Assembly: GCA_035633215.1 (NCBI GenBank)
Contig: DASQFI010000054.1
Location: 1 to 64,000 of the forward strand
Direction: 5' to 3'
Origin: DASQFI01 sp035633215
GTDB lineage: Bacteria > Acidobacteriota > Vicinamibacteria > Vicinamibacterales > SCN-69-37
DNA: 64,000 nucleotides
In this document: positions 7,346 through 16,291 of the stretch, piece after piece
Position numbering within the stretch: the first letter of the stretch is position 1
Layout: each line of letters opens with the position of its first letter
Notes under the pieces: generated by a model
The model's database searches: none
What the model was told of the DNA's origin: nothing
What the model saw: only the letters and a program-made list of their open reading frames with translations
Position numbers and translations under genes: made by a program

Positions 7346-9176
7346 GTACTTCCAACCGCACGATCTCCCCCGGAAACGACGGACACACTCGCAGGCTTCC
7401 CCGGTCACCCGGCGTCGTGGCGCGAATGAGTGCCGCCTCCGGCGGCTGGCCCAATCCGACGGGCAGCATCATCGGACCGTTCGGCACGCGCCAGAGCTCG
7501 AGGCGCGCGAGAAACGCGTGGCCAAACACCGGATCGTCGGCGGGTGCGCCGTCCCCGGAGCGATCGTGGCCGTCCCCGGAGCGATCGCGATCGAGACGCA
7601 GCCGGTCGGGTTCCTTCGCGCGGTCGTAGGTCCCGCTGTGGTACCCGCGCATGGTCCAACCGGGCCAGTCGATCGGATGCACGTCGAACGCAACGTGGCT
7701 CCCGAGGTAGATGATGACCGGCCCACGAGCGTCCGGCCGATCGGAGACGACGGCAAGGCGGCTCGACCGCGACAGGTCTTTTGTCGCGAGCCACTGCGAC
7801 TCGACGCTCGCGCACTCTCCCGCGCGAGTGAAAGCCACGAGGCCGGGGATCGGGGGACCGCTGCTCTCCGCGCGCGCCAGACCCTGATGCTGCAGATCGA
7901 ACTGCGCCCGCGGCAGTGCAAACAGCCGGCCGTCGATCGCCGCGCGGGCGGCCTCGCGTCCGTCGCGCGCGACGAGGCTCAGCACTTTGCCGCTCTGCTG
8001 CACGGTTCCAGCCGTGCTTCGCAGCAGGACGTCGCTGATCGCGTCGTCGATCACCAGCGTGGAGCGCGTTGGCAGCGCGTTCAGCAGATACGAGAAATCC
8101 CGACGCGTGAGCGTCTCCTGGCCGCGCGGCTCATCGGCCGGCGCGATCGGTACCGCGGATCGGTGTGACCACTGCAACAGCGGAAAGAGCAGTGCGATGA
8201 TCCACGCGCCGATCCGCCACGCCGGCCGCCCGGTCAGCGCGGATCCGATCTCGCGCATCCCCGCGCCAGCCATCCACCAGAAGCCGGCGATCGTCGGCGC
8301 CAGCGTGCGCGATGCCTCGGATCCCTCCCAGGAAGCGGCCACGAGCGGCAGCGCCGCGACCAGGACAAACGACCACGTGCCGATCCGCGCGATGCGATCG
8401 CGCAGGCTGAACACGGCCAGGACCGCCAGCGCCATCGGCAGCGGCCCGGTTCCGCTGAGCGCCTTCCCGAGCGCCGGCCAAATCTGCTGAACGGATACCG
8501 CCCCCGGAATGACACAGCCTGACGTCGCGTGTGTCGGGTCACCCGCTGGCAGTGCCGGCATCGTCATCGTCTGCACCACAGGCCACGCGAGAACGACGAC
8601 GAGCGCCATCGCCGATGCAAGCAGACGCGACGGCCATCGTGATGAGTCAGATGTGTGCCACGCGAACCAGGCGGCGGCGACGGCAAGCGGGAAGGCGAGC
8701 GCGGGCGCGATCGCCGCGGTGAGTCCCAGTGCGAGCCACGCAAGGAGTTGTCGCGACCAGAGCGGCGTTGCTGCCGAATTGTCCAGGGCGAGCCAGGCTG
8801 CGCTGGCGGCGCCGACGGCGAGCACATGCGCGGGCGCGAGGACCGGTGTCGTCACGAGCGTCGCGGCTGCGGCCAGGCTCACCGACGCGCCGGCGAGGAG
8901 TCCGCCCGCACCTCGCTCGATCCAGCGGGTCAGCGCGACGAGCGAGAGAAACACCCCGGCGGCGTTCAGCCAAGCGAGGAACGTCGCCACCGGCACGCGC
9001 GAGGCGGACCGGCTCGCCGCGATCGCCATCCATTCCAGCAAGCCCGGGCAGCTCGCAGGATCGGTCAGATGCGCCGGCTGGCGCTGAATCAGGATGCCGA
9101 AGATCCCGACCGCGATCGCGATCAGCCAGCGGTTGACAACGAGTCGAGTCACAGGCGGCCGGCGCGCGAAGAGCAT
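7332..9176 (-). CDS. Large membrane protein of unknown function
   Basis: 614 residues. The N-terminal 330 or so residues contain about eight to ten apolar segments (for example WLIAIAVGIFGILI, VFLSLVAL, LLASAMALVVVLAWPVV and WIIALLFPLL near 320). The rest is probably extracytoplasmic. The layout recalls membrane glycosyltransferases and other sugar-chain enzymes, but no GT39 signature was recognised. A DNA direct repeat near 7553-7590 encodes DRSGDGHDRSGDG. The last four residues and the stop come from the repeat shared with folP. It is divergent from the duplicated GT39-like genes, whose start region overlaps its own duplicated start. Confidence 0.55.
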   Translation of the reverse strand: MLFARRPPVTRLVVNRWLIAIAVGIFGILIQRQPAHLTDPASCPGLLEWMAIAASRSASRVPVATFLAWLNAAGVFLSLVALTRWIERGAGGLLAGASVSLAAAATLVTTPVLAPAHVLAVGAASAAWLALDNSAATPLWSRQLLAWLALGLTAAIAPALAFPLAVAAAWFAWHTSDSSRWPSRLLASAMALVVVLAWPVVQTMTMPALPAGDPTHATSGCVIPGAVSVQQIWPALGKALSGTGPLPMALAVLAVFSLRDRIARIGTWSFVLVAALPLVAASWEGSEASRTLAPTIAGFWWMAGAGMREIGSALTGRPAWRIGAWIIALLFPLLQWSHRSAVPIAPADEPRGQETLTRRDFSYLLNALPTRSTLVIDDAISDVLLRSTAGTVQQSGKVLSLVARDGREAARAAIDGRLFALPRAQFDLQHQGLARAESSGPPIPGLVAFTRAGECASVESQWLATKDLSRSSRLAVVSDRPDARGPVIIYLGSHVAFDVHPIDWPGWTMRGYHSGTYDRAKEPDRLRLDRDRSGDGHDRSGDGAPADDPVFGHAFLARLELWRVPNGPMMLPVGLGQPPEAALIRATTPGDRGSLRVCPSFPGEIVRLEVRRPD

Positions 9177-9209
9177 GAACGGACGCCGGGCATGCTAGCA
9201 TGCGGCGCG

Positions 9210-10730
9210 ATGTCGGCCGTCCCTGGCGCGCCGAAGCACGGCGAAGGCGGAGCGACAGTCGACGGGCGGACGCGATCCGCGGCCGCGAATCGGGAGCTCT
9301 GGAGTGCGCTCGTCATCGCCTGGGCGCTCATCTTCGCCCGCAGCTTCGTCTACCTCGCGTACGAACAGTCGCTCTTCGACTCGGATCAGGCGGTCTTCGG
9401 CCTCATGGCCAAACACCTGAGCGAGGGCCGCGCGTTTCCGCTCTTCATGTACGGCGAGTCCTACATGCTGGCGGTGGAAGCCTGGCTGGCGGTCCCGATC
9501 TTCTGGATCGCCGGCCCGACCGTCGCCGCGCTGCGCTTCTCGCTCATCCTGACGAACTGTGGCGTCGCGACGTTGCTCATCGCGGGGTTCTGGAAATGGT
9601 GCGGGCTGCGGCCGTGGTACGGCCTGGTCGCGTCGCTCTTCTTTGTCTTTGCGCCGCCGTTCACGTCGGCGCATCTGGTTGAAGCGGGCGGCGGAAACAT
9701 CGAGCCATTTCTGTACGTGCTATTGCTCTGGCCGCTGCGGCACCGGCCGTTTCTGTTCGGGGCGCTGCTCGCGGTCGGGTTTCTCAATCGTGAGTTCACC
9801 ATCTACAGCGTGCCCGTGCTGCTCGCGGGCCAACTCGTCACACGTCAGCTCTTCCAGGCCGCGGTCCTGCGCCAATGGCTGCTCGCGTTCGTCGCTTTCG
9901 TCGTGGTGTGGGACGGGGTCAATGCTCTCAGACCTTACGCGGATCGCAATGGCCCCGGAACGCGCGGCGATTACGTTGCGGGGTTTGGCGCATCCCAGAT
10001 CGAGAATCTGACCAACCGAATCGGTCAGCGGCCCGGCGATCTTCCCGAGCGCTTGCGCATGTTTCTCGTCGAGCGTCTGCCGTCACTCCTGGGCGCGAAG
10101 CGCGTGTTTGGCGGCATGGCGTCGCAAGGCCGTGACTGGGTCGCGTGGCCGCTGCTGGCGGGTGCCATCGCGGGTGCGGTTCGCGTGGCGATGCTCGCGC
10201 GATCGACCACGCCGGCGTCTGCAGCCTTCATCTGGTACATCCTCGGCGTCGGCGTGACCGCGTCGGCGATGTTCGTGATCGCGAGACCCGGGAGCAGCGC
10301 GCCGTATCGCTATTTCCTGCTCGCGTTGTTCGTTCCCGTCGGGTTGACCGCAGCGTGGCTGGCGCTCGAGCCTCTTCGGCGTGTTCGCATCGCCGTCGTC
10401 GCCGTGATGCTCGGCTGGAGCACGCTGTCGGGCATCGACAACGTGAACCAGACCGCGCGCTACGTGAGCGGTGACGAGCCCAACCGGATTCGCCAACTGG
10501 CCGACGCGCTCGAGGCCCGCGGTCTGCGTGTCGCCGAGGCCGGCTACTGGCGGGCATACAAGCTCTCGTTTCTCACACAAGAGCGTCTGAAAATCGCGTC
10601 GGTCGACTATCCGCGCATCGACGAGTACCGCCGGCTGGCCGACCGTGAGGGCGACCGGCTCATGCGGCTGGCCGAACAGCCATGTCCCGGTGGCGAGCCG
10701 GTCGTCGAACACTACCTCTGTCCGAGGTAG
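9210..10730 (+). CDS. GT39-like membrane glycosyltransferase, copy 1
   Basis: 506 residues from ATG 9210; the open frame extends upstream, but this is the first ATG after the duplicated leader. The protein has an N-terminal membrane segment around SALVIAWALIFARSFVYLAY, then an acidic loop FDSDQAV at the position where GT39/ArnT-type enzymes place their catalytic aspartate. About ten further apolar segments follow, then a soluble C-terminus ending VVEHYLCPR. Such enzymes move sugars from polyprenyl phosphates on the outer face of the membrane. The acceptor is unknown. It is closely related along its whole length to the next gene. Confidence 0.65.
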   Translation: MSAVPGAPKHGEGGATVDGRTRSAAANRELWSALVIAWALIFARSFVYLAYEQSLFDSDQAVFGLMAKHLSEGRAFPLFMYGESYMLAVEAWLAVPIFWIAGPTVAALRFSLILTNCGVATLLIAGFWKWCGLRPWYGLVASLFFVFAPPFTSAHLVEAGGGNIEPFLYVLLLWPLRHRPFLFGALLAVGFLNREFTIYSVPVLLAGQLVTRQLFQAAVLRQWLLAFVAFVVVWDGVNALRPYADRNGPGTRGDYVAGFGASQIENLTNRIGQRPGDLPERLRMFLVERLPSLLGAKRVFGGMASQGRDWVAWPLLAGAIAGAVRVAMLARSTTPASAAFIWYILGVGVTASAMFVIARPGSSAPYRYFLLALFVPVGLTAAWLALEPLRRVRIAVVAVMLGWSTLSGIDNVNQTARYVSGDEPNRIRQLADALEARGLRVAEAGYWRAYKLSFLTQERLKIASVDYPRIDEYRRLADREGDRLMRLAEQPCPGGEPVVEHYLCPR

Positions 10731-10871
10731 TCCACGCGTAGCAACTGTCTTGCGCGTCAAGCCGGCTGCCAAGGCCGGTGATGTTTGATCATGGCATTGA
10801 GGATGAGGATGAGGAGGAGCCGGCGCGCGAAGAGCATGAACCGACGTCCGGCATGTTAGTGTACCGTCGCC

Positions 10872-12353
10872 GTGATTCGCGCAGAACGTTTTGGAGCGCG
10901 GCGCCCGGCCAATCGGGAGCTCTGGATCGCGCTCGTCCTGGCCTGGACGCTCATCTTCGCCCGCAGCTTCGTTTACCTCGCCTACGAGCAGTCGTACTTC
11001 GATTCCGATCAGGCCGTCACCGGCCTCATGGCCAAGCATCTGAGCGAGGGCCGCGCGTTTCCGCTTTTCATGTACGGCCAGTCGTACATGCTTGCGGTCG
11101 AAGCCTGGCTGGCGGTGCCGATCTTCTGGGTGGCCGGCCCGACGGTCGGCGCGCTGCGGTTCGCGTTGATCCTGCTGAACTGCGCCGTCGCGACGCTGCT
11201 GATTGCCGGGTTCTGGAAATGGGCCGGGCTGCGTCCGTGGTACGGCCTCGTGGCGTCCCTCTTCTTCGTGTTCGCGCCGCCCTTTACGTCGGCGCATCTC
11301 GTCGAGGCCGGCGGCGGCAACATCGAGCCGTTCGTCTACGTGCTGCTGCTGTGGCCGCTGCGAGAGCGGCCGTTTCTGTTCGGCGCCGTCCTCGCGCTCG
11401 GGTTTCTCAACCGCGAGTTCACGATCTACGCCGTGCCCGTGCTGCTGGCCGGCCAGCTCTTCACGAGGCAGCTCTTCCAACCGGCCGTCCTGCGCCAATG
11501 GCTGCTCGCGTTCGTCGCGTTCGTGGTTGTCTGGGATGGCGTGATCGCGCTCAAGCCGTTCGCGGACCTCAAGGGTCCTGGCACTCGAGGCGAGATGAGC
11601 GAGGTTGCCGGCGGATCGCAGATCGAGAATCTCACGAACCGGATTGCCCGGCAGCCGACCGATCTACCCCTGAAGGTTCAGGCGTTCGTGGTCGAGCGCC
11701 TCACGTCGCTGATGGGCGCGAAACGCGAGCTCGACGGCATCGCCCCCCAGGGCCGCAACTGGATCGCCTGGCCTGTGCTTGCGGGAGCCATTGTCGCCGC
11801 GTGGCGAATCATCACGCTCGCGCGCGCCAGACCGCCGGCGTCGATGGCGTTCATCTGGTACGTGCTTGGCCTGGGCCTGTTCACGGCAGGGATGTTTGTG
11901 ATCGCGAGGCCCGCGACCGACACCACGCATCGCTATTTCCTGCTGGCGCTCTTCATTCCGATCGCCATGACCGCGGCGTGGCTGGTGCTCGAGCCGAATC
12001 CACGGTTCAGGATCGCGATCGTCGTCGCCATGCTCGGCTGGGGCGCATGCTCCGCGATCGACAACGTCAAACAAGCCGCGCGGTACGTCAGCGGATACGA
12101 GCCGAACAAAATTCGCGAGCTGGCCGATGCGCTCGAATCGCGCGGTCTGCATGTCGCCGAGGCCGGCTACTGGCGCGCGTACAAACTGTCGTTCCTCACG
12201 CAGGAACGTCTGAAGATCGCGTCGGACGACTACACGCGCATCGACGAGTACCGCCGGCTGGCCGACCGTGAGGGCGACCGGCTCATCCGGCTGGCCGAAC
12301 GGCCGTGTCCCGGCGGCGAGCCGGTCGTCGAACACTATCTCTGTCCCCGGTAG
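10872..12353 (+). CDS. GT39-like membrane glycosyltransferase, copy 2
   Basis: 493 residues from GTG 10872. It is the tandem paralogue of 9210-10730, with the same order of membrane segments, the same FDSDQAV loop and the same C-terminal EYRRLADREGDRL...HYLCPR. The N-terminus differs (MIRAERFGARRPANRELW) and is shorter by about a dozen residues. Divergence is spread evenly and mostly conservative, so both copies appear to be under selection rather than one decaying. The function is inferred as for copy 1. The next gene, cdaA, starts 33 bases downstream. Confidence 0.65.
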   Translation: MIRAERFGARRPANRELWIALVLAWTLIFARSFVYLAYEQSYFDSDQAVTGLMAKHLSEGRAFPLFMYGQSYMLAVEAWLAVPIFWVAGPTVGALRFALILLNCAVATLLIAGFWKWAGLRPWYGLVASLFFVFAPPFTSAHLVEAGGGNIEPFVYVLLLWPLRERPFLFGAVLALGFLNREFTIYAVPVLLAGQLFTRQLFQPAVLRQWLLAFVAFVVVWDGVIALKPFADLKGPGTRGEMSEVAGGSQIENLTNRIARQPTDLPLKVQAFVVERLTSLMGAKRELDGIAPQGRNWIAWPVLAGAIVAAWRIITLARARPPASMAFIWYVLGLGLFTAGMFVIARPATDTTHRYFLLALFIPIAMTAAWLVLEPNPRFRIAIVVAMLGWGACSAIDNVKQAARYVSGYEPNKIRELADALESRGLHVAEAGYWRAYKLSFLTQERLKIASDDYTRIDEYRRLADREGDRLIRLAERPCPGGEPVVEHYLCPR

Positions 12354-12386
12354 TGGGCACACGACCTGACCCCCTAAAATAGGCCC

Positions 12387-13205
12387 ATGGCGAGGCTCGC
12401 GGCCCTCTTCAACCGGCCGCCCATCACCTGGTGGGACGTCCTGGACATCCTGATCGTCTCGTTCGTCATCTACGAGGCGCTCAAGCTGATCCGCGGCACC
12501 CGCGCGATGCAGATGGCGATCGGATCGCTGCTCGTGATCCTGCTGTTCTACGCTTCCACGCTGTTCCCGCTGCAGACCGTCTCGTGGCTCATCCGCAACG
12601 TTCTGGCGTACGTCGTGTTTGCGGCCATCGTGCTCTTTCAATCCGACATCCGGCGGGCGCTGTCGCACCTCGGCCGCGCGCGCTTCTTCCGCTATTTCGG
12701 ACGCGCCGAGCGCGCCGCCGAGACGATCGAGGAGATTGTCACCGCCACGAGCCTGCTCGCGAAAGATCGCATCGGAGCGATCATTGTCCTCGAGCGTGAG
12801 ATCGGGCTGCGCAATTACGTCGAGAGCGGCATCCCGATCGACGCAGAGGTCAGCTACGACCTGCTGACGACGATCTTCCAGCCGCCGTCGCCGCTGCATG
12901 ACGGCGCCGTCATCATTCAGGAAGATCGCATCGCGGCCGCGGCCTGCTTTCTGCCGCTGACCGTCAATCCCAAGCTCGATCGCGACCTGGGTACGCGCCA
13001 TCGGGCCGCCATCGGGCTCACCGAGGAATGTGACGCCGTCGCCGTGGTCGTCTCGGAGGAACGCGGCGAGATCTCCGTGTCGCTGAACGGACGGATTTCG
13101 CGCGGGCTGTCGGCCGACGAGCTGCGCGTCCGGCTCCAGGTGCTGATCCTGCCGCGGCGCCGGCTGCGCACCGAACCGGCGCGGCCCGCCGAGACCAGTT
13201 TCTAG
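12387..13205 (+). CDS. cdaA: Diadenylate cyclase CdaA
   Basis: CdaA makes cyclic di-AMP from two ATP. The 272-residue protein has three N-terminal membrane segments (about residues 19-33, 41-61, 67-85). The DAC catalytic domain follows, with the DGA motif in PLHDGAVII near residue 172 and RHR in GTRHRAAIGL near 201. It overlaps nothing but abuts the YbbR-domain gene, whose ATG follows its stop directly. cdaA-ybbR-glmM is the conserved order seen in many bacteria and couples c-di-AMP to cell-wall precursor supply. The upstream spacer contains CCTGACCCCCTAAAAT. Confidence 0.95.
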   Translation: MARLAALFNRPPITWWDVLDILIVSFVIYEALKLIRGTRAMQMAIGSLLVILLFYASTLFPLQTVSWLIRNVLAYVVFAAIVLFQSDIRRALSHLGRARFFRYFGRAERAAETIEEIVTATSLLAKDRIGAIIVLEREIGLRNYVESGIPIDAEVSYDLLTTIFQPPSPLHDGAVIIQEDRIAAAACFLPLTVNPKLDRDLGTRHRAAIGLTEECDAVAVVVSEERGEISVSLNGRISRGLSADELRVRLQVLILPRRRLRTEPARPAETSF

Positions 13206-14108
13206 ATGGCCTGGCATCCGTTCCGCAACATCGGCCTCAAGGTCGGGGCGCTTGGCCTCGGCACGCTCGTGTTTTTCACGGTCAGCGGTCCGAGCGTCGA
13301 GCGGACCATCAGCGGCGTGCCGGTGATCTATCGAAACGTGCCCGCGTCGCTGGAGATTACCGATCAGACCGAGGAAGCCTCCGTTCACGTGCGGGGCACC
13401 GACAGCCAGATTCGCCGCCTCCTGCCGGGCGACCTGGTCGTCGAGATCGACCTCGCCGGCGAGCGGCCCGGTCTCGTCGTCCTGCCGCTGCGCACCGACC
13501 AGGTGACCGTCCCGTTCGGCATCGAGGTGACCGAAGTGGCGCCGGGCGCGGTGACCTTGACGCTCGAGGAGTCCGCCGCGGTCGAAGTGCCCGTGCGACC
13601 GACGATCGACGGCAAGCCCGCCGCCGGTTTCGTCGAGGCGGGCACGAAGGTCGATCCGGCGACGGTGACCGTCGTCGGCCCCGCGCGCCGCCTGAAGACG
13701 ACAACCGCGGCGATTACGCAGCGGGTGTCGATCGAGGGCGCGCGCGACACCGTGTCGCAGACGGTGACGGTCGGCGTCATCGATCCGGGGCTTCGTCTGA
13801 AAGAGCCGCGCACGGCGCGGGTGACCGTGCGAATCGAACCCGTCGAGGATCGCACCAACGAACGCGCGCACATCGTGTTTCGGGGCTTGCCGAAAGGCCG
13901 CCGCGCGGTGGCGGCACCCGATGCGGTTGCCGTCAGCGTCCGCTGTCCCGCGGCCGCCCTCTCACGTCTGCCACAATCGGCGTGGGTGCCCTTCGTCGAC
14001 GTGAGGACCCTCAAGATCGGAGATTTCACGCTGCCCGTCCATCTCGACAGCATTGCCGACTGCACGGCGTCCGTCACCCCGGCGACGGTGGCCGTGCGCA
14101 TCCGATGA
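13206..14108 (+). CDS. YbbR-domain regulator of CdaA
   Basis: 300 residues with one N-terminal membrane anchor (NIGLKVGALGLGTLVFFTVSG, about residues 8-28). The rest is an all-beta extracytoplasmic region made of YbbR-type repeats with the recurring pattern ...V.V.G....... seen at GISGVPVIYRNVP-like, PVRPTIDGKPAAGF and VRIEPVEDR. YbbR (CdaR) proteins bind CdaA and adjust its activity. It is immediately downstream of cdaA (13205/13206) and 39 bases upstream of glmM, so the three are very likely one operon. Confidence 0.85.
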   Translation: MAWHPFRNIGLKVGALGLGTLVFFTVSGPSVERTISGVPVIYRNVPASLEITDQTEEASVHVRGTDSQIRRLLPGDLVVEIDLAGERPGLVVLPLRTDQVTVPFGIEVTEVAPGAVTLTLEESAAVEVPVRPTIDGKPAAGFVEAGTKVDPATVTVVGPARRLKTTTAAITQRVSIEGARDTVSQTVTVGVIDPGLRLKEPRTARVTVRIEPVEDRTNERAHIVFRGLPKGRRAVAAPDAVAVSVRCPAAALSRLPQSAWVPFVDVRTLKIGDFTLPVHLDSIADCTASVTPATVAVRIR

Positions 14109-14147
14109 TCGGCCGATCGGGTCCGGGCCGCCTGGCCGGAGGCGTCC

Positions 14148-15485
14148 ATGGCTGAGCGCCTGTTCGGCACGGACGGCGTCCGGGGCGTCGCCGGAGCGTA
14201 CCCGCTCGATCCCCCGACGGTCTGCCGGCTCGGGGCTGCGCTCGTTCGCACGCTTGGCGCCGATCGGCCGGCCAAACTCATCATCGGCCGCGACACGCGC
14301 GAATCGGGCGAGTGGATCGCGCGCGAGCTGGCCCGCGGCGCCACCGGCGAGGCCGCGAGCGTGACCAGCGCCGGTGTCATGCCCACGCCCGGTGTCGCGT
14401 TTCTCGCGCGCGAGCTGGGTTACGACCTCGGCGTCGTCCTGTCCGCGTCGCACAATCCCTACACCGACAACGGCATCAAGGTGTTTTCCGGCGCCGGCGA
14501 GAAGTTCGGCGAGCTCAAGGAGCGCGCGGTCGAGGCGATGGTGGCCGACGCCGGCTGGCGCGCCGCCGGCAATGACCAGGTGACGATGAGCACCGGCGCC
14601 TTCGCCCGGCCATATCTCGACCATCTGCGCCGTCTCCTGCCATCGGCGGGCGTGATCGAAGGCGCGCGCGTCGCCGTCGACATGGCCAACGGCGCGACAA
14701 CCGCCACGGCGCCGACGCTCTTTGCGGAGCTCGGTCTGAGAGTCGTGCCCTTGGGCGATCGGCCCGATGGGCGCAACATCAATCTCGCGTGCGGCTCGAC
14801 GCATCCCGCGCGGCTCGCCAGTGAAGTCGTCGCGGCCGGCTGCCGGCTCGGCGTGGCATTCGACGGCGACGGCGATCGCGCGATCTTCGCCGACCATCGC
14901 GGCCACATCGTGGACGGCGACGCGGTGCTGCTGTTGCTGGCGGTGTACTACAAGGAACGGAAGCGTCTCCCGCACGATACGGTCGTCGCGACGGTGATGA
15001 GCAACATCGGGCTCGAGATCGCGCTGCAGCGTCACGGGATCCGGCTCGTCCGCACGCCCGTGGGCGACAAGTATGTGATGGACGAGATGCTGAGCGGCGG
15101 ATACGCGCTCGGCGGCGAGCAGTCCGGACACGTGATTCTGACGGAGCACTTGCCGACTGGCGACGGCATGGCGACGGCGCTGGCGGTCCTGCGTGCCATG
15201 GCCGAGACCGGCAAGGAGCTCTCCGAGCTGGCGGCAGGCCTGGTGACGTTTCCGCAGACGCTCGTCAACGTCCGCGTGCGCGAGAAGCGTCCAATCGAGG
15301 GTGTTCCTGAGATCCAGGCCGCCATCGCGCGGGTCGAAGCGGCCCTTGCCGGTCACGGGCGTGTGCTCGTCCGGTATTCGGGCACCGAGCCGCTGCTTCG
15401 CGTGATGATCGAAGGCGAGGATCAGGCGTCGGTGCAGGCCTGGGCCGAGGAAATCGCCGAAGCGATCAGGGGAACGCTGGGATGA
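14148..15485 (+). CDS. glmM: Phosphoglucosamine mutase GlmM
   Basis: GlmM interconverts glucosamine-6-phosphate and glucosamine-1-phosphate for UDP-GlcNAc. The 445-residue protein begins with LFGTDGVRGVAG. It has the phosphoserine loop SASHNPYTDNGIK with the catalytic serine at residue 101, the metal loop DGDGDRAIF near 242, the sugar loop GGEQSGHVI and the phosphate-binding RYSGTEPLLRVM near the C-terminus. It overlaps pdxJ by 4 bases. A GlmM-CdaA interaction is documented in other bacteria, and the operon here keeps the two genes together. Confidence 0.96.
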   Translation: MAERLFGTDGVRGVAGAYPLDPPTVCRLGAALVRTLGADRPAKLIIGRDTRESGEWIARELARGATGEAASVTSAGVMPTPGVAFLARELGYDLGVVLSASHNPYTDNGIKVFSGAGEKFGELKERAVEAMVADAGWRAAGNDQVTMSTGAFARPYLDHLRRLLPSAGVIEGARVAVDMANGATTATAPTLFAELGLRVVPLGDRPDGRNINLACGSTHPARLASEVVAAGCRLGVAFDGDGDRAIFADHRGHIVDGDAVLLLLAVYYKERKRLPHDTVVATVMSNIGLEIALQRHGIRLVRTPVGDKYVMDEMLSGGYALGGEQSGHVILTEHLPTGDGMATALAVLRAMAETGKELSELAAGLVTFPQTLVNVRVREKRPIEGVPEIQAAIARVEAALAGHGRVLVRYSGTEPLLRVMIEGEDQASVQAWAEEIAEAIRGTLG

Positions 15486-16222
15486 TCCGTCTCTCCGTGA
15501 ACGTGAACAAGATCGCGACGCTGCGAAACTCGCGCGGCGGATCCGTGCCGAGCGTGACGCATGCGGTCAACGTCTGCCTTGACGCCGGCGCGCCGGGCAT
15601 CACGGTCCACCCGCGCCAGGACGAGCGGCACATTCGCGCGGCGGATGTTCCCGAGGTCGCTCGGATTGTGGCGACGCGCCGCGCCACGGGCGTCGATGTC
15701 GAGTTCAACATCGAGGGCGATCCGCGTCCGGCGTTCGTCGACATGGTCGTCGCCACGCGTCCGGATCAGTGCACGCTGGTGCCGGTCGTCCCCGGCGAGA
15801 TCACGAGCCAGGCAGGCTGGCCGGCCGACACGTCGCCAGAGGTGCTGGGCGGCGTGGTCGAGCGCCTGCAAGCCGCCGGGATTCGCGTCAGCCTGTTCGT
15901 CGCGGCCGACCGGAAGTCAATCGACTGGGCGGCCGGCCTCGGTGCGGATCGCGTGGAACTGTATACGGAGCCCTTCGCACGCGCGTGCGAGCAAGGCGAG
16001 CGCGCGGGGCGGGAGAGCTTCGCAGCGTACGTCGACGCCGCCGAGCGCGCGCACGCGGCCGGCCTGGGCGTCAATGCCGGCCACGATCTCGATCTCGACA
16101 ACCTCAGGCTGTTCAAGACACTGCCGCATCTCGACGAAGTCTCGATCGGCCACGCGCTCGTCAGTCACGCGCTCTGGGTCGGGCTCGACCGCGCCGTGCG
16201 CGACTATCTCGCCGCGCTGTAG
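15482..16222 (+). CDS. pdxJ: Pyridoxine 5'-phosphate synthase PdxJ
   Basis: PdxJ condenses 1-deoxy-xylulose-5-phosphate with 3-amino-2-oxopropyl phosphate to pyridoxine 5'-phosphate. The 246-residue protein shows SVNVNKIATLRNSRG, GAPGITVHPRQDERHI, VEFNIEG, the QCTLVPVVPGEITSQAGW stretch and GLGVNAGHDLDLDNL near the end, all typical. The ATG overlaps the glmM stop (ATGA). It closes the cdaA operon and is followed within two bases by a terminator-like hairpin. Confidence 0.96.
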   Translation: MIRLSVNVNKIATLRNSRGGSVPSVTHAVNVCLDAGAPGITVHPRQDERHIRAADVPEVARIVATRRATGVDVEFNIEGDPRPAFVDMVVATRPDQCTLVPVVPGEITSQAGWPADTSPEVLGGVVERLQAAGIRVSLFVAADRKSIDWAAGLGADRVELYTEPFARACEQGERAGRESFAAYVDAAERAHAAGLGVNAGHDLDLDNLRLFKTLPHLDEVSIGHALVSHALWVGLDRAVRDYLAAL

Positions 16223-16223
16223 C

Positions 16224-16245
16224 GGGACGGCCCCGTCCCCTTTTT
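16224..16245 (+). terminator. Probable intrinsic terminator after pdxJ
   Basis: GGGACGG and CCGTCCC form a tight GC stem with almost no loop, followed by CTTTTT. It lies two bases after the pdxJ stop. A second CCCCCGTCCCC stretch follows at about 16255-16265, so the hairpin may instead belong to a short repeat family. Confidence 0.5.
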
Positions 16246-16291
16246 CCACAATCGACCCCCGTCCCCTTATGATCGTTCCGAACGTCCTCTC

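Larger units (their letters stand above)
9157..12353. repeat. 1.5-kb tandem duplication carrying the GT39-like genes
   Basis: The two copies run from about 9157 to 10730 and from about 10818 to 12353. Similarity covers the coding sequences and about 50 bases upstream: GCCGGCGCGCGAAGAGCATG occurs at 9157 and again at 10818. In the first copy that stretch is the 5' end of the divergent minus-strand gene, so the second copy carries a fossil of that start codon. Similarity ends at the stop codons. The spacer at 10731-10817 is not duplicated. Confidence 0.85.

Noticed and set aside
8655..9209. Upstream extension of the first GT39-like gene
   Set aside because: The added 185 codons are antisense to the divergent membrane protein and lack family similarity; the second copy has no such extension.
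9157..12353. Assembly artefact creating the tandem duplication
   Set aside because: The copies differ throughout at the DNA level and have a unique spacer, so they are real paralogues.
11664..13871. 735-codon antisense frame across cdaA and neighbours
   Set aside because: Overlaps two or three well-supported genes; composition is the usual Arg/Asp/Ala mix of high-GC shadows.
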